A stretch of DNA of 64,000 bases from Granulimonas faecalis (GTDB taxonomy: Bacteria; Actinomycetota; Coriobacteriia; Coriobacteriales; Atopobiaceae). Shown here piece after piece: positions 8,529 to 17,584 of this stretch. How positions within the stretch are numbered: position 1 is the first letter of the stretch; each line of letters starts with the position of its first letter. The translations under genes were made by a program, and so were the position numbers. The notes under the pieces are model-generated. The model was given only the letters and a program-made list of their open reading frames with translations. It had not been told where the DNA came from and did no database searches. The stretch is from NCBI RefSeq assembly GCF_022834715.1, contig NZ_BQKC01000001.1, positions 780,501 through 844,500 on the forward strand, written 5' to 3'.

Positions 8529-9506
8529 TTAGGACTCGAGCCCGGAGACGTCGATGCCCAGGGTCTTGGCGGTCTCCTCGTTGACCACGAGCTTCAGGTC
8601 GTCGCCGGAGAGGTACTCGATGGGCATGTCGGCGGGCTTGGCCTCGCCTTTGAGGATCTTCACGGCCATCTCGCCGGCGCGGTAGCCCAGGTCGCGGTAG
8701 TTGAGGCTGTAGGTTGCCAGGCCACCGCCGTTGACCATGTTCTCCTCGCCGCAGATCACAGGCAGGTTGTTCTCGTTGGCCACCATGGACACGGTGGCGA
8801 TGCCGGCGGCGATGACGTTGTCGGTGGGGGCGTAGACGGCGTCGACCTTGCCGGCCATGGACTCCACCACCTGCTGGATCTCATTGGAGCTGGAGACGGT
8901 GAAGCGCTCGGTGGAAAGGCCGGCGTCCTTGCAGGCCTTCTCGGCCAGGTCGGCCTGGATGCCGGAGTTGTCCTCTGCAGAACAGTAGAGGATGCCCACC
9001 TTCTTGGCTTCGGGCACGAGCTTCTGGAGCAGGGCGATCTGGTCGGACACGGGGTTGAGGTCGCTCGTGCCGGTGACGTTGCCGCCGGGGGCGTCGTTGG
9101 CCTCGACGAGGCCGGCCGCGGCGAAGTCGGTCACGGCGGTGCCCACGACGGGGATCTCGGTCGTGGAGCCGGCCACGGCCTGGGCGGCCGGGGTGCCGAT
9201 GGCCAGGATCAGGTCGTCGCCGTCGTTGACGAGCTTGGACGCGATGGTCTGGCAGGCGCTCTGGTCGCCCTGGGCGTTCTGCTGGTCCACGGTGTAGTCG
9301 ATGCCGGAGTCGTCGAGGGCGGCGATGAAGCCCTCGTTGGCGGCGTCGAGGGCCGCGTGCTCGGTGAGCTGGATGACGCCGATCCTGTAGGTGCCCGAGG
9401 CCGCCTCGGCCTCGGGAGAGGAGGCCGGTTGGGCTCCGCAGGCGCCCAGGACGAGCGCCAGGGCGCCGGCCATGGTTGCGGCGCCGATCTTCTGCAGCGG
9501 TTTCAT
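8529..9506 (-). CDS. ABC transporter substrate-binding lipoprotein (TrpX-like, PF04392)
   Basis: Extracytoplasmic solute-binding lipoprotein, 325 residues. The signal peptide ends in the lipobox LGAC with Cys23 as the lipidated residue, followed by a short serine/alanine linker. The body reads as a two-lobed periplasmic-binding fold of the ABC_sub_bind family (IGVIQLTEHAALDAANEGF, IATPAAQAVAG-type and YAPTDNVIAAGI segments). AAAAGGGGGACAC precedes the ATG. First gene of the importer operon. Family members bind tryptophan, tyrosine or other small organics; the ligand here is unknown. Confidence 0.88.
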   Translation of the reverse strand: MKPLQKIGAATMAGALALVLGACGAQPASSPEAEAASGTYRIGVIQLTEHAALDAANEGFIAALDDSGIDYTVDQQNAQGDQSACQTIASKLVNDGDDLILAIGTPAAQAVAGSTTEIPVVGTAVTDFAAAGLVEANDAPGGNVTGTSDLNPVSDQIALLQKLVPEAKKVGILYCSAEDNSGIQADLAEKACKDAGLSTERFTVSSSNEIQQVVESMAGKVDAVYAPTDNVIAAGIATVSMVANENNLPVICGEENMVNGGGLATYSLNYRDLGYRAGEMAVKILKGEAKPADMPIEYLSGDDLKLVVNEETAKTLGIDVSGLES

Positions 9507-9596
9507 GTGTCCCCCTTTTGGTGGTCCCCTGGCGCCCAGGGGAGCGTGTACGTTCAGCTGTTGTACAGCATCCCCGGTGGCGGGGGTCGTGGGGGA

Positions 9597-9612
9597 GGCC
9601 CATCTGTCACGT
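9597..9612 (+). repeat. Partial copy of intergenic repeat A
   Basis: GGCCCATCTGTCAC-type half of the repeat A element, without the matching left arm. It lies between the binding-protein gene and the glnA terminator. Confidence 0.5.
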
Positions 9613-9627
9613 CGCCTTAATATAGAT

Positions 9628-9691
9628 AAAAAGGGGATAGACCCCGGGAAAGGGCCCCTCCCGGGGACGCGCGCCGCACCCGGGAGGGGCC
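9628..9691 (-). terminator. Terminator(s) after glutamine synthetase
   Basis: On the minus strand a 12-13-bp stem (GGCCCCTCCCGGG with its complement, 9653-9691) is followed by a smaller GGGG-TCTAT-CCCC hairpin and TTTTT at 9628-9632. Confidence 0.75.
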
Positions 9692-9710
9692 TGCCGTGCC
9701 GGCTCTTCGC

Positions 9711-11798
9711 CTACACGTAGAAGAGCATGGTGTTGTAGCTGGGGAACGGCCAGTAGTCGTGGCCCACCACCTGCTCCATGGCGTCCACCGCCCCGCGCAG
9801 CGACTCCATGGCCGGGATCACGACGTCGCGGTAGGCGTCGTCCTGCAGGCCGGGGTCGTCCACGGCCGCGGCCTCGGCGTTCTTGGCCTCCAGCCCGTCG
9901 GCCAGGCCCGTGACCGTGGTGATGCCCTCCGTGAGCTCGGCGAGCAGGCCGCGCTCCGCGGGGCTCTTGATGCCGATGGCGTCCTTGGTGGCCACGGTCT
10001 GGGCCAGGTCGCCCGAGTAGGAGTAGAGGGCCGGCAGGTAGAAGTGGCGCACCATGTAGACCATGGTGTTGGCCTCGATGTTGAGCAGCTTGGCGTACTG
10101 CTCGGCCTTGGCCACGTAACGGGCGCCGGCCTCGGCGGCGTCGAGCACACCGTAGCGGGCGAAGAACTCGATGTTCTCGGGGTCGAGCAGGGCCGGAAGG
10201 GCGTCGGCGGTGGTGCGCAGGTTGAGCAGCCCGCGGCGCGCGGCCTCCTCGGGCCACTCGGCGGAGTAACCGTTGCCGTTGAAGATGATGCGCTGGTGCC
10301 GCGTCAGGGTGTCGCGCACCCATTCGAGGGCGTGGGCGGCGAACTCGCCGTCTTCGAGGCCGTCCATGGCGGTGGCGAACTCGTCGAGCATCTCGGCCAC
10401 GGCGGTGTTGAGCACCATGTTGGCGTCAGAGAGGTTCTGCTGCGAGCCGCACATGCGGAACTCGAACTTGTTGCCGGTGAAGGCGAAGGGCGACGTGCGG
10501 TTGCGGTCCGTGGTGTCGAGCACGACGTCGGCGAGCTGCGGCACGCCCACGTCGAAGACCTCGTGGCCGTGGCTCGTGTAGGAGCCGCCGTTGATCAGGG
10601 CGTCCACGACGCCGGCGAGGTCGTCGCCCAGGAAGATGGAGATGATGGCCGGCGGGGCCTCGTTGGCGCCCAGACGGTGGTCGTTGCCGGCGGAGGCCAC
10701 CGAGCAGCGCATGAGGTCCTGGTGCCGGTCAACGGCGGCGATCACGCAGGTGAGGAACACGAGGAACTGCAGGTTCTCCTCGGGGGTGTCGGACGGGTCG
10801 AGCAGGTTCTTGCCGTCGGCGGCGATGGACCAGTTGTCGTGCTTGCCGCTGCCGTTGACGTAGTCGAACGGCTTCTCGTGCTGCAGGCAGGCGAGGCCGT
10901 GGCGGCTGGCCACGAGCTTCATCATCTCCATGGTGAGCAGGTTGTGGTCGATGGCCATGGAGGCGCGCTCGAAGATGGGGGCGAGCTCGTGCTGGCAGGG
11001 GGCCACCTCGTTGTGCTTGGTGGTGGCGGGCACGCCGAGCCTCCAGAGCTCGTCGTCGAGCTCCTTCATGAACTCGTTGACCGTGGGGCGGATGGCGCCG
11101 AAGTAGTGCTCCTCGAGCTCCTGGCCCTTGACCGGCGGGCAGCCGAAGAGCGTGCGGCCGCACATGACGAGGTCGGGGCGCTGGGCGAAGTCCTCCTCCT
11201 TGATGAGGAAGTACTCCTGCTCGGGGCCCACGGTGCAGGAGACCTCCCGGGGGTGCTTGCCAAAGAGGGCGAGCACGCGCTTGGCCTGCTCGTTGAGGAC
11301 CACCGTGGAGCGCAGGAACGGGGTCTTCTTGTCCAGGGCCTCGCCGGTGTAGGAGATGAAGGCCGTGGGGATGCACAGCACCTCGTCCTTGATGAAGGCC
11401 GGGCTCGTGGGGTCCCAGGCGGTGTAGCCGCGGGCCTCGAAGGTGGCGCGCAGGCCGCCGTTGGGGAAGCTCGAGGCGTCGGGCTCGCCCTGCACCAGCT
11501 CCTTGCCGGAGAAGGCCATGAGCGCGGTGCCGTCGCCGCGGGGGGCGAGGAACGAGTCGTGTTTCTCGCTCGTGATGCCGTTGAGGGGCTGGAACCAGTG
11601 CGCGTAGTGGGTGGCCCCCTTCTCGAGCGCCCACTCCTTCATGGCGTGGGCGACCTCGTTGGCGATGTCGAGGTCGAGGCGGCGCCCCTCCTTGATGACC
11701 TTCGCGAGCTCCTTGTAGGTGGGGCGCGGCAGCCGCTCTTGCATGACGGCGTCGTTGAAGACCAGGATGCCGTACTCCTCGGTGACCTTGGATGCCAT
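9711..11798 (-). CDS. glnN: Glutamine synthetase type III
   Basis: Condenses ammonia and glutamate to glutamine with ATP. The 695-residue length is that of GSIII, far above the roughly 450 of GSI. Family landmarks include [15 protein letters not shown] (metal ligands), [53 protein letters not shown] and the ATP-site segment [21 protein letters not shown] 11798 gives [16 protein letters not shown], the usual GSIII start; a longer frame upstream lacks support. It is a single gene, divergent from polA. With gdhA at 50.8 kb, the window holds both ammonia-assimilating activities. Confidence 0.95.
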   Translation of the reverse strand: MASKVTEEYGILVFNDAVMQERLPRPTYKELAKVIKEGRRLDLDIANEVAHAMKEWALEKGATHYAHWFQPLNGITSEKHDSFLAPRGDGTALMAFSGKELVQGEPDASSFPNGGLRATFEARGYTAWDPTSPAFIKDEVLCIPTAFISYTGEALDKKTPFLRSTVVLNEQAKRVLALFGKHPREVSCTVGPEQEYFLIKEEDFAQRPDLVMCGRTLFGCPPVKGQELEEHYFGAIRPTVNEFMKELDDELWRLGVPATTKHNEVAPCQHELAPIFERASMAIDHNLLTMEMMKLVASRHGLACLQHEKPFDYVNGSGKHDNWSIAADGKNLLDPSDTPEENLQFLVFLTCVIAAVDRHQDLMRCSVASAGNDHRLGANEAPPAIISIFLGDDLAGVVDALINGGSYTSHGHEVFDVGVPQLADVVLDTTDRNRTSPFAFTGNKFEFRMCGSQQNLSDANMVLNTAVAEMLDEFATAMDGLEDGEFAAHALEWVRDTLTRHQRIIFNGNGYSAEWPEEAARRGLLNLRTTADALPALLDPENIEFFARYGVLDAAEAGARYVAKAEQYAKLLNIEANTMVYMVRHFYLPALYSYSGDLAQTVATKDAIGIKSPAERGLLAELTEGITTVTGLADGLEAKNAEAAAVDDPGLQDDAYRDVVIPAMESLRGAVDAMEQVVGHDYWPFPSYNTMLFYV

Positions 11799-12000
11799 GG
11801 GCCTCTCGCTTTCTCTCTCGGTGGAGAACCGTGTGCCGGACGTGTAAGACCATACGAGCCTCGTGTTTCCCGCGCTTTTCCGTTGGCGTTCGACCTTGTC
11901 GCCATCGGTGGACCGCACGGAGACGCGGACGTTGCGCCGCCGTTGTGGCGCCGGCGTGGGCGGGCCGGGGCGCCGCGGTGGGGCCGTGCCGGCGCGCGGC

Positions 12001-12009
12001 TGGTAGGAT
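12001..12009 (+). promoter_or_regulatory. Possible extended -10 promoter of polA
   Basis: TG-G-TAGGAT, an extended -10 arrangement, sits 34 bases before the polA ATG. No clear -35 is seen. Confidence 0.35.
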
Positions 12010-12042
12010 GGGCAGAAAAAACCGGCTCATCCGGGAGGTTCA

Positions 12043-14703
12043 ATGGCAGACCAGCGCAAGACCGTGGCCGTCGTCGACGGCAACTCCCTGATCCACAGGG
12101 CGTTCCACGCGATCTCGGCCAACATGACGGCACCCGACGGCACGCCCACCAACGCGGTGTTCGGCTTCATGTCCATGTTCATAAAGCTCGAGGAGCGTTT
12201 CAAGCCCTGGGGCATCGCCGTGTGCTTCGACAAGGGCCGCCCCAAGGCCCGCATGGAGCTGCTGCCCTCCTACAAGGCCCAGCGCCCGCCCATGGACCCC
12301 GACCTCGCGGCGCAGTTCCCGCTGGTGAAGGACCTGCTCGCCGCCATGTCGGTGCCGGTGGTGGAGCTCGAGGGCTGGGAGGGCGACGACCTCCTGGGCA
12401 CCCTGGCCCGCGAGGGCGCCGAGCAGGGCTACGACATGCTGCTGGTCACCGGCGACCGCGACATGTACCAGCTCTCCGGCGACCACGTGCGCGTGGTCTC
12501 CACCCGCAAGGGCATGAGCGACGTGGCCGTCATGACGCCCGAGGCGGTGGCCGACCTCTACGGCGGCATCACGCCCGACCTCGTGCCGGACTTCTACGGC
12601 CTCAAGGGCGATAGCTCCGACAACATCCCCGGCGTGCCTGGCATCGGCCCCAAGAAGGCCCAACAGCTCATCGAACGCTACGGCAGCCTCGACGAGGTGC
12701 TGGCCCACGCCGACGAGGTCAAGGGCAAGATGGGGGAGAACCTGCGCGCTCACAGGGAGGACGCCCTCGTGAGCCGCCGGGTGGCCACCATCCGCTGCGA
12801 CGCGCCGGTGGACGTGGACCTCGCCGAGACGCGCTTCCCGGACTTCGACGTCGCCACGGCCCGGGAGGCCTTCTCTCGTCTGGGCTTCACCGCCATCGCC
12901 CAGCGGGTGCTGGCCATGGCGGGCGCCGAGGCCGCAGCGGGGCTGGAGGGCGCCGAGGCCGCGTCGCTCGCGGTGCCCGAGCCTCTGGAGGGCGCCGGGG
13001 CCGATGCTGCCTGGGAGGCTGCCCTCGAGGACGGCTCCTGGCTGGGTCTCGCCGTGGAGGAGGAGCAGGGTCAGTCCACGCTCTTCGGCACCGCGGCCGT
13101 GCTCTGGTGCGCCGTGGGCGACAGGCTCCTGCGCTTTGGCGGTGGCGACATGGCCGAGCGCCTTGTGGCCGCGTTCTCCCGGGGCCGGGTGGCCGGCCTG
13201 GACGTCAAGGCGCTCATCCACCGCGTGAGCCCCATGGACTCCTCGGAGCCCGCCGCCCTCGACGTGCGCTCCGTGCGCCCCGACGCCATCTTCGACGTGG
13301 CCGTGGCCGCCTACCTGCTGGACTCCACCAAGAGCGGCTACACCGTCTCCGACCTCGCCGCCGGCGTGCTGGGTGTCGGGCTGCCGGACGGCGACGACGT
13401 GCCCGCCGCGGCCGTGGAGGCCCTCGTGGCCGGCCGCTGCGTGGAGCCCCTCGTGGAGCGCCTGCAGAAGGGGGGCGCGTGGCCCTGCTTCGGCGAGATC
13501 GAGATGCCGCTCCTGCCCGTGCTCGCCCAGATGGAGCGCGTGGGCATGCATGCCGACGCATCGGTCTTCGCCGAGCAGGACGCCGAGCTCGCCGCGCAGA
13601 TAGACGCCCTGGCCGCCCGCATCTACGAGGACGCGGGGGAGGAGTTCAACATCGGCTCGCCCTCCCAGCTCTCCCACGTGCTCTTCGACGTCATGGGGCT
13701 GCCCACCGCCGGCCTCAAGAGGACCAAGCGCGGCTACTACTCCACCAACGCCCAGGTGCTCGACGAGCTCTCCCGCAGCCACGATATCGTGGCCAACGTG
13801 CTCACCTGGCGCGAGAAGTCCAAGATCGCCAAGACCTACCTCGCGGCCCTGCCCAACGAGATCCGCGGCGACGGGCGCATCCACACCACGTTCAACCAGA
13901 CCGTGACCGCCACGGGCCGCATCTCCAGCTCGGACCCCAACCTCCAGAACATCCCGGTGAAGACCGAGGAGGGCCGCCGTGTGCGCTCTGCCTTCACGGT
14001 GCCCGAGGGCTGGAAGTTCCTGGCTGTGGACTACTCCCAGATCGAGCTGCGCCTGCTCGCGCACCTCTCCGGCGACGAGCACCTGGTGCGCGCCTTCGTG
14101 GAGGGGGAGGACTTCCACGCGGAGACCGCCGCCCGCGTGTTCGGCGTGCCGGTGGAGGAGGTCACGCCGCTCCTGCGCAGCCGCGCCAAGGCCGTGAACT
14201 TTGGCATCGTGTACGGCCAGCAGGCCTACGGGCTCTCCCAGACGCTGCACATCCCGCAGCGGGAGGCCCAGGGGATGATCGACTCCTATTACGCCGCCTA
14301 CCCCGGCGTGCGCCGCTTCCTCGACGAGACCGTGGCCCGCGCCCGCGAGCTGGGCTTTGCCACCACCATGTGGGGCAGGCGCCGCCTCGTGCCCGACATC
14401 TCGGCCCGCAACGCCATGGTGCGCGCCGCGGCCGAGCGGACGGCCATGAACCACCCCATGCAGGGCAGCGCCGCCGACATCATCAAGATCGCCATGGAGC
14501 GCGTGCAGCGGGCCCTCAACGAGCGGGGGCTGGAGAGCCGCCTCATCATGCAGATCCACGACGAGCTGGACCTCCAGGTGCCCGACGGCGAGCTCGAGGA
14601 GGTGCGCGAGCTAGTCTCCCGGATCATGGAGGGCGTGGCCGACCTCAGCGTCCCGCTCGTAGCCGACGCCAGCTGGGGAGACAACTGGGCCGAGGCCAAG
14701 TAG
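12043..14703 (+). CDS. polA: DNA polymerase I
   Basis: Repair and Okazaki-fragment-processing polymerase, 886 residues. Residues 1-290 form the 5'-3' exonuclease (FDKGRPKARMELLPSYKAQR, GWEGDDLLGTLA, VTGDRDMYQL, GLKGDSSDNIPGVPGIG). The polymerase domain holds motif A DYSQIELRLLAHLSGDEH, motif B RSRAKAVNFGIVYGQQAYG and motif C QIHDELDLQVP. The central 3'-5' exonuclease fold appears inactive: where DxE is expected the sequence reads LGLAVEEEQG, so no proofreading is predicted, as in many Gram-positive PolA proteins. GGGAGG lies four bases before ATG 12043. A strong terminator follows. Confidence 0.96.
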   Translation: MADQRKTVAVVDGNSLIHRAFHAISANMTAPDGTPTNAVFGFMSMFIKLEERFKPWGIAVCFDKGRPKARMELLPSYKAQRPPMDPDLAAQFPLVKDLLAAMSVPVVELEGWEGDDLLGTLAREGAEQGYDMLLVTGDRDMYQLSGDHVRVVSTRKGMSDVAVMTPEAVADLYGGITPDLVPDFYGLKGDSSDNIPGVPGIGPKKAQQLIERYGSLDEVLAHADEVKGKMGENLRAHREDALVSRRVATIRCDAPVDVDLAETRFPDFDVATAREAFSRLGFTAIAQRVLAMAGAEAAAGLEGAEAASLAVPEPLEGAGADAAWEAALEDGSWLGLAVEEEQGQSTLFGTAAVLWCAVGDRLLRFGGGDMAERLVAAFSRGRVAGLDVKALIHRVSPMDSSEPAALDVRSVRPDAIFDVAVAAYLLDSTKSGYTVSDLAAGVLGVGLPDGDDVPAAAVEALVAGRCVEPLVERLQKGGAWPCFGEIEMPLLPVLAQMERVGMHADASVFAEQDAELAAQIDALAARIYEDAGEEFNIGSPSQLSHVLFDVMGLPTAGLKRTKRGYYSTNAQVLDELSRSHDIVANVLTWREKSKIAKTYLAALPNEIRGDGRIHTTFNQTVTATGRISSSDPNLQNIPVKTEEGRRVRSAFTVPEGWKFLAVDYSQIELRLLAHLSGDEHLVRAFVEGEDFHAETAARVFGVPVEEVTPLLRSRAKAVNFGIVYGQQAYGLSQTLHIPQREAQGMIDSYYAAYPGVRRFLDETVARARELGFATTMWGRRRLVPDISARNAMVRAAAERTAMNHPMQGSAADIIKIAMERVQRALNERGLESRLIMQIHDELDLQVPDGELEEVRELVSRIMEGVADLSVPLVADASWGDNWAEAK

Positions 14704-14774
14704 GGGCCTCGGGGGAGGGGGTCGGCGGCGTCCGGCCCGTTGCCGAAAACCCCTCCACAATTGTTGGTCAATCA

Positions 14775-14821
14775 TGAAACCCCCGGTAGACGGCCGTAAG
14801 TGGACCGTCTCCGGGGGTTTG
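14775..14821. terminator. Bidirectional terminator after polA
   Basis: AAACCCCCGG and AGACGG pair with CCGTCTCCGGGGGTTT around an 11-base loop. A/T runs on both sides make it usable from either strand. It isolates polA from the tRNA genes. Confidence 0.85.
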
Positions 14822-14909
14822 TCGAATTTGCTCGGGAATTTGTCGCATTTTCCCTTGCATCGGATTTTGCTGCGTTGCATAATAACCAACGCACCGCGAG
14901 GTGGGAGAC

Positions 14910-14986
14910 GGTGGGCGTAGCTCAGTTGGCAGAGCGACGGACTGTGGCTCCGTAGGTCGAGGGTTCGAGCCCCTTCGCCCACCCCA
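14910..14986 (+). tRNA. tRNA-His (GTG)
   Basis: Full cloverleaf: acceptor GTGGGCG/CGCCCAC with an extra 5' G at 14910 facing discriminator C, as expected for tRNA-His. The anticodon loop is CTGTGGC, the T-loop TTCGAGC, and CCA is encoded at 14984-14986. Confidence 0.95.
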
Positions 14987-15010
14987 TTTCCACCGGTGCG
15001 CACATAGCAC

Positions 15011-15086
15011 GGACCGTTAGCTCAGCTGGTAGAGCAGGGGACTCTTAATCCCAAGGTCCAGGGTTCGAACCCCTGACGGTCCACCA
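15011..15086 (+). tRNA. tRNA-Lys (CTT)
   Basis: Acceptor GGACCGT/ACGGTCC, D-arm AGCTCAGCTGGTAGAGC, anticodon loop CTCTTAA, T-loop TTCGAAC, discriminator A and encoded CCA. It lies 24 bases after tRNA-His and is probably co-transcribed. Confidence 0.95.
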
Positions 15087-15097
15087 TGAACTCGCAG

Positions 15098-15126
15098 GCC
15101 ACCGCATCCAAGCGGTGGCCTTTTTT
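15098..15126 (+). terminator. Terminator of the tRNA-His/Lys unit
   Basis: GGCCACCGC pairs with GCGGTGGCC, followed directly by TTTTTT. Confidence 0.9.
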
Positions 15127-15139
15127 CATGCCGCCCCCC

Positions 15140-15190
15140 TGTCCCAACACCCGGACACTTTTGTCCCAATGGTCGGGTACTTCTGTCCCA
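15140..15190 (+). repeat. Intergenic repeat B, copy 2
   Basis: TGTCCCA at 15140, 15162 and 15184, exactly 22 bp apart, with the same GGACACTT spacer as at 3284. It is part of the 429-bp gene-free stretch 15087-15515, which otherwise holds two hairpins and, near its end, the ribosome site of the EIIA gene. Confidence 0.8.
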
Positions 15191-15219
15191 TTTGGCACTT
15201 TTCCGGTGGGGGAGTGGCT

Positions 15220-15286
15220 AAAAACCACCAAACGACGGCCCGTTTGGTGGTTTTTATCATCAGTGGAACCAAGAACCACCAAACGG
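15220..15286. repeat. Strong hairpin plus a direct half copy
   Basis: AAAAACCACCAAACG at 15220 pairs perfectly with CGTTTGGTGGTTTTT at 15241-15255, which works as a terminator on either strand. The left arm is repeated as AAGAACCACCAAACGG at 15271-15286. No gene lies directly upstream of it. Confidence 0.65.
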
Positions 15287-15515
15287 ATTCCGGCCCGCGG
15301 CGGGGCGGAGGTCGGGGGCCAGCAGCCCGCGGCCCCCCGGCAGGGGCCCAGTATCCGTCTGGCCTCCTCTCTCAAAGGTTGTCTATTCATTACTGGGCAT
15401 TTATCACGGGATATCTGCTGTATTTGCGTGTTTGCGCCCACCGGGGTCGGCCCTGCGGGAAAAGCGGCGCCCCGCGCATTAGCATGGCCTCGAACACTCG
15501 AGAAAGGACACCGTC

Positions 15516-15974
15516 ATGGGCCAGTTCCTCACCGCCGACAACGTCTTCCTCCATTGCGACGCCTCCACGCGCGACGAGGCCCTGTCCCTCATCGCCGAGA
15601 AGGCCGTGGAGCAGGGTGCGGCCACCGACGCCCAGGTCCTTTACCAGGCCTTCCTCGACCGCGAGGCCGAGGGGTCCTGCGGCATGGTGTCCGGCTTCGC
15701 CATCCCCCACGCCAAGTCGGCCGCCGTCACGCGGCCCTGCGTCCTGGTGGTGCGCAGCGACCGTCCCCTCGAGGGCTGGGAGACCATGGACCGCGCGCCC
15801 GTCACCTGCGCCGTGGCCATCATGGTGCCCGACACCGACGCCGGCACCCCGTACCTGCGCCTCCTCGCCAAGCTCGCCGTCATGCTCATGAACGACGGCT
15901 TCGCCCGGGAGGTCCTGTCCCAGGAGGACCCGGCAGAGGTGGCCGCCGCCATCGACGCCGGCCTGGAGGCCTAG
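15516..15974 (+). CDS. PTS EIIA domain protein, fructose/mannitol type
   Basis: Single-domain phosphocarrier of 152 residues that accepts phosphate from HPr and passes it to an EIIB. The active-site histidine is His65 in GFAIPHAKS, the PTS_EIIA_2 signature. GAAAGGACACCGTC precedes the ATG. It stands 101 bp before a 1-phosphofructokinase and close to HPr and enzyme I, but no EIIB or EIIC is attached. The EIIB/EIIC pair at 40.4-41.8 kb lacks an EIIA and is a possible partner. A regulatory (PtsN-like) role is an alternative. Confidence 0.87.
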   Translation: MGQFLTADNVFLHCDASTRDEALSLIAEKAVEQGAATDAQVLYQAFLDREAEGSCGMVSGFAIPHAKSAAVTRPCVLVVRSDRPLEGWETMDRAPVTCAVAIMVPDTDAGTPYLRLLAKLAVMLMNDGFAREVLSQEDPAEVAAAIDAGLEA

Positions 15975-16075
15975 CCTCCGCGCTCGCCTGCCTCGCGTCT
16001 TCCGCGAGGAGAACGCCCGAGGCGGTACACTGTCCTTCAAGCTACGTCCAGTAAACCCACGCGAGGGGAGCCCCG

Positions 16076-17059
16076 TTGATCTACACCGTCACCTTCAACC
16101 CGTCCGTCGACTACGTGATGCACCCCACCACGCTCGACATGGGCTACACAAACCGCTCCACCGCCGAGGAGATGTACGCCGGCGGCAACGGCATCAACGT
16201 CTCCACCATCCTCACCGAGCTCGGCGTCGATAACGTGGCTATGGGCTTCATCGGCGGCTTCACCGGCGACTTCGTGCTCAACACCCTGCAGCAGCAGGGC
16301 ATCAACACCAACTTCATCCGTCTCGACAAGGGCAACACGCGCATCAACGTCAAACTCAACGGCATCATCATGACCATCATCAACGGCATGGGGCCCAACA
16401 TCCCCATCTCCAAGGTCGACGAGCTGTTCACCCGCATCGACCGCGTGAGCTCCGGCAGCACCCTCGTCCTCACGGGCTCCATCCCCAGCTGCCTGCCCGA
16501 CGACATGTACGACATGATGATGAGCAAGTTCTCCGGCCGTGGCATCCGCTTCGTGGTGGACGCCCCTGGCGACCTCCTCATGAACGCCCTGGCCGCCGAG
16601 CCCTTCTTCATCAAGCCCAACAACCACGAGGTCGGCCGCATCTTCGGCGCCAACCCCGAGACCCCCGAGGAGGTCCTGCCCTACGCCCGCCAGCTCCACG
16701 AGAAGGGCGCCCAGAACGTCCTCGTCTCCTGCGGCGGCTATGGCGCCGCGCTCGTGGACGCCAACGGCGAGGAGCACGTCACCCGCTGCCCGCCGTGCCG
16801 CCTCGTGAACGCCACCGGCGCCGGCGACTCCATGGTGGCCGGCTTCCTGGCCGCCCTTGACCGCGGCTGGTCCTACGGCGACGCCCTCAACTACGCCAGC
16901 GCCTGCGGCTCCGCCACTGCGGCCTCCAACGGCCTGGCCAACCGCAGCACCATCGAGCGCTTCTACTCCTCGCTCAATCACCTGCTGGCCGACGAGAAGG
17001 CCCATGCGGGTGAGGAAGTTGTCGAGGTCGTGGAAACTGACGACGATAGCGAGGCATAG
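16076..17059 (+). CDS. fruK: 1-phosphofructokinase family hexose kinase
   Basis: PfkB-type sugar kinase of 327 residues that most likely phosphorylates fructose 1-phosphate to fructose 1,6-bisphosphate. The N-terminus IYTVTFNPSVDYV and YAGGNGINVS match the 1-PFK/LacC group, and NATGAGDSMVAGFLAAL holds the catalytic Asp in the GAGD anion hole. The start is TTG with GAGGGGAG five bases upstream. Tagatose-6-phosphate kinase is the main alternative. The acidic tail EEVVEVVETDDDSEA is unusual for the family. Position after EIIA and before HPr supports fructose catabolism. Confidence 0.85.
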   Translation: MIYTVTFNPSVDYVMHPTTLDMGYTNRSTAEEMYAGGNGINVSTILTELGVDNVAMGFIGGFTGDFVLNTLQQQGINTNFIRLDKGNTRINVKLNGIIMTIINGMGPNIPISKVDELFTRIDRVSSGSTLVLTGSIPSCLPDDMYDMMMSKFSGRGIRFVVDAPGDLLMNALAAEPFFIKPNNHEVGRIFGANPETPEEVLPYARQLHEKGAQNVLVSCGGYGAALVDANGEEHVTRCPPCRLVNATGAGDSMVAGFLAALDRGWSYGDALNYASACGSATAASNGLANRSTIERFYSSLNHLLADEKAHAGEEVVEVVETDDDSEA

Positions 17060-17090
17060 CCCCGTTCAACGCAGACAGTTTTAAGCTCGC

Positions 17091-17099
17091 TGGTACAAT
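17091..17099 (+). promoter_or_regulatory. Probable promoter of ptsH
   Basis: TG-G-TACAAT, a good extended -10, sits about 86 bases upstream of the HPr start. The leader then contains a GCCCCTT/AAGGGGC hairpin at about 17125-17151. No convincing -35 is present. Confidence 0.5.
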
Positions 17100-17184
17100 C
17101 AACTCGGTAAAACGGGGAGGGGTGCCCCTTCCTGGAGCCCTCAAAGGGGCAGGTAAGCAAGCCTTTATTAAAAGGAGAAGGAAC

Positions 17185-17448
17185 ATGGTTTCTCAGACCG
17201 TCACCATCATCAACCCCACCGGCCTCCACATGCGCCCCGCCGGCCTCTTCGCCTCCACCATGGGCAAGTTCAGCTCCAACGTCACCATCAAGGGCAACGG
17301 CAAGGAGATCAACGGCAAGTCGCCCATGGCCATCATGGCCGGCGGCCTCGGTGCCGGCACCGAGATCGAGATCGTGTGCGAGGGATCCGACGAGGCCGAC
17401 GCCCTCAAGGCCGCCGTGGAGCTCGTGGAGAGCGGCCTCGGCGAGTAG
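17185..17448 (+). CDS. ptsH: Phosphocarrier protein HPr
   Basis: Central PTS phosphocarrier, 87 residues. His15 in NPTGLHMRPAG receives phosphate from enzyme I. Ser46 in GKSPMAIM is the site used by HPr kinase in Gram-positive carbon catabolite repression, so the regulatory version of HPr is present. AAAAGGAGAAGGAAC precedes ATG 17185. It is followed by a terminator-like hairpin and then ptsI, an arrangement expected to give more HPr than enzyme I. Confidence 0.96.
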   Translation: MVSQTVTIINPTGLHMRPAGLFASTMGKFSSNVTIKGNGKEINGKSPMAIMAGGLGAGTEIEIVCEGSDEADALKAAVELVESGLGE

Positions 17449-17497
17449 CTCTTAAGGCCCCTCGGGCTTCCAAGAGCCCATAGCCCTGTTTCACCTC

Positions 17498-17540
17498 GGG
17501 GGGCGCGACCGCTTGGACCCAAGCGCCGCGCCCCCTTTTT
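17498..17540 (+). terminator. Attenuating terminator between ptsH and ptsI
   Basis: GGGGGGCGCG and a GCTT/AAGC inner pair fold with CGCGCCCCC, followed by TTTTT. It lies 45 bases before the ptsI start, so readthrough must supply enzyme I unless ptsI has its own promoter. Confidence 0.8.
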
Positions 17541-17584
17541 CATCCGAGAGAGAGCCGCCCCGGGGCGGCGAGAAGGAGGAACCA

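Noticed and set aside
12040-14559. 840-codon open frame on the minus strand of polA
   Set aside because: Composition is His/Gly/Ala/Val-rich without domains, a by-product of GC-rich codon structure over a conserved gene.
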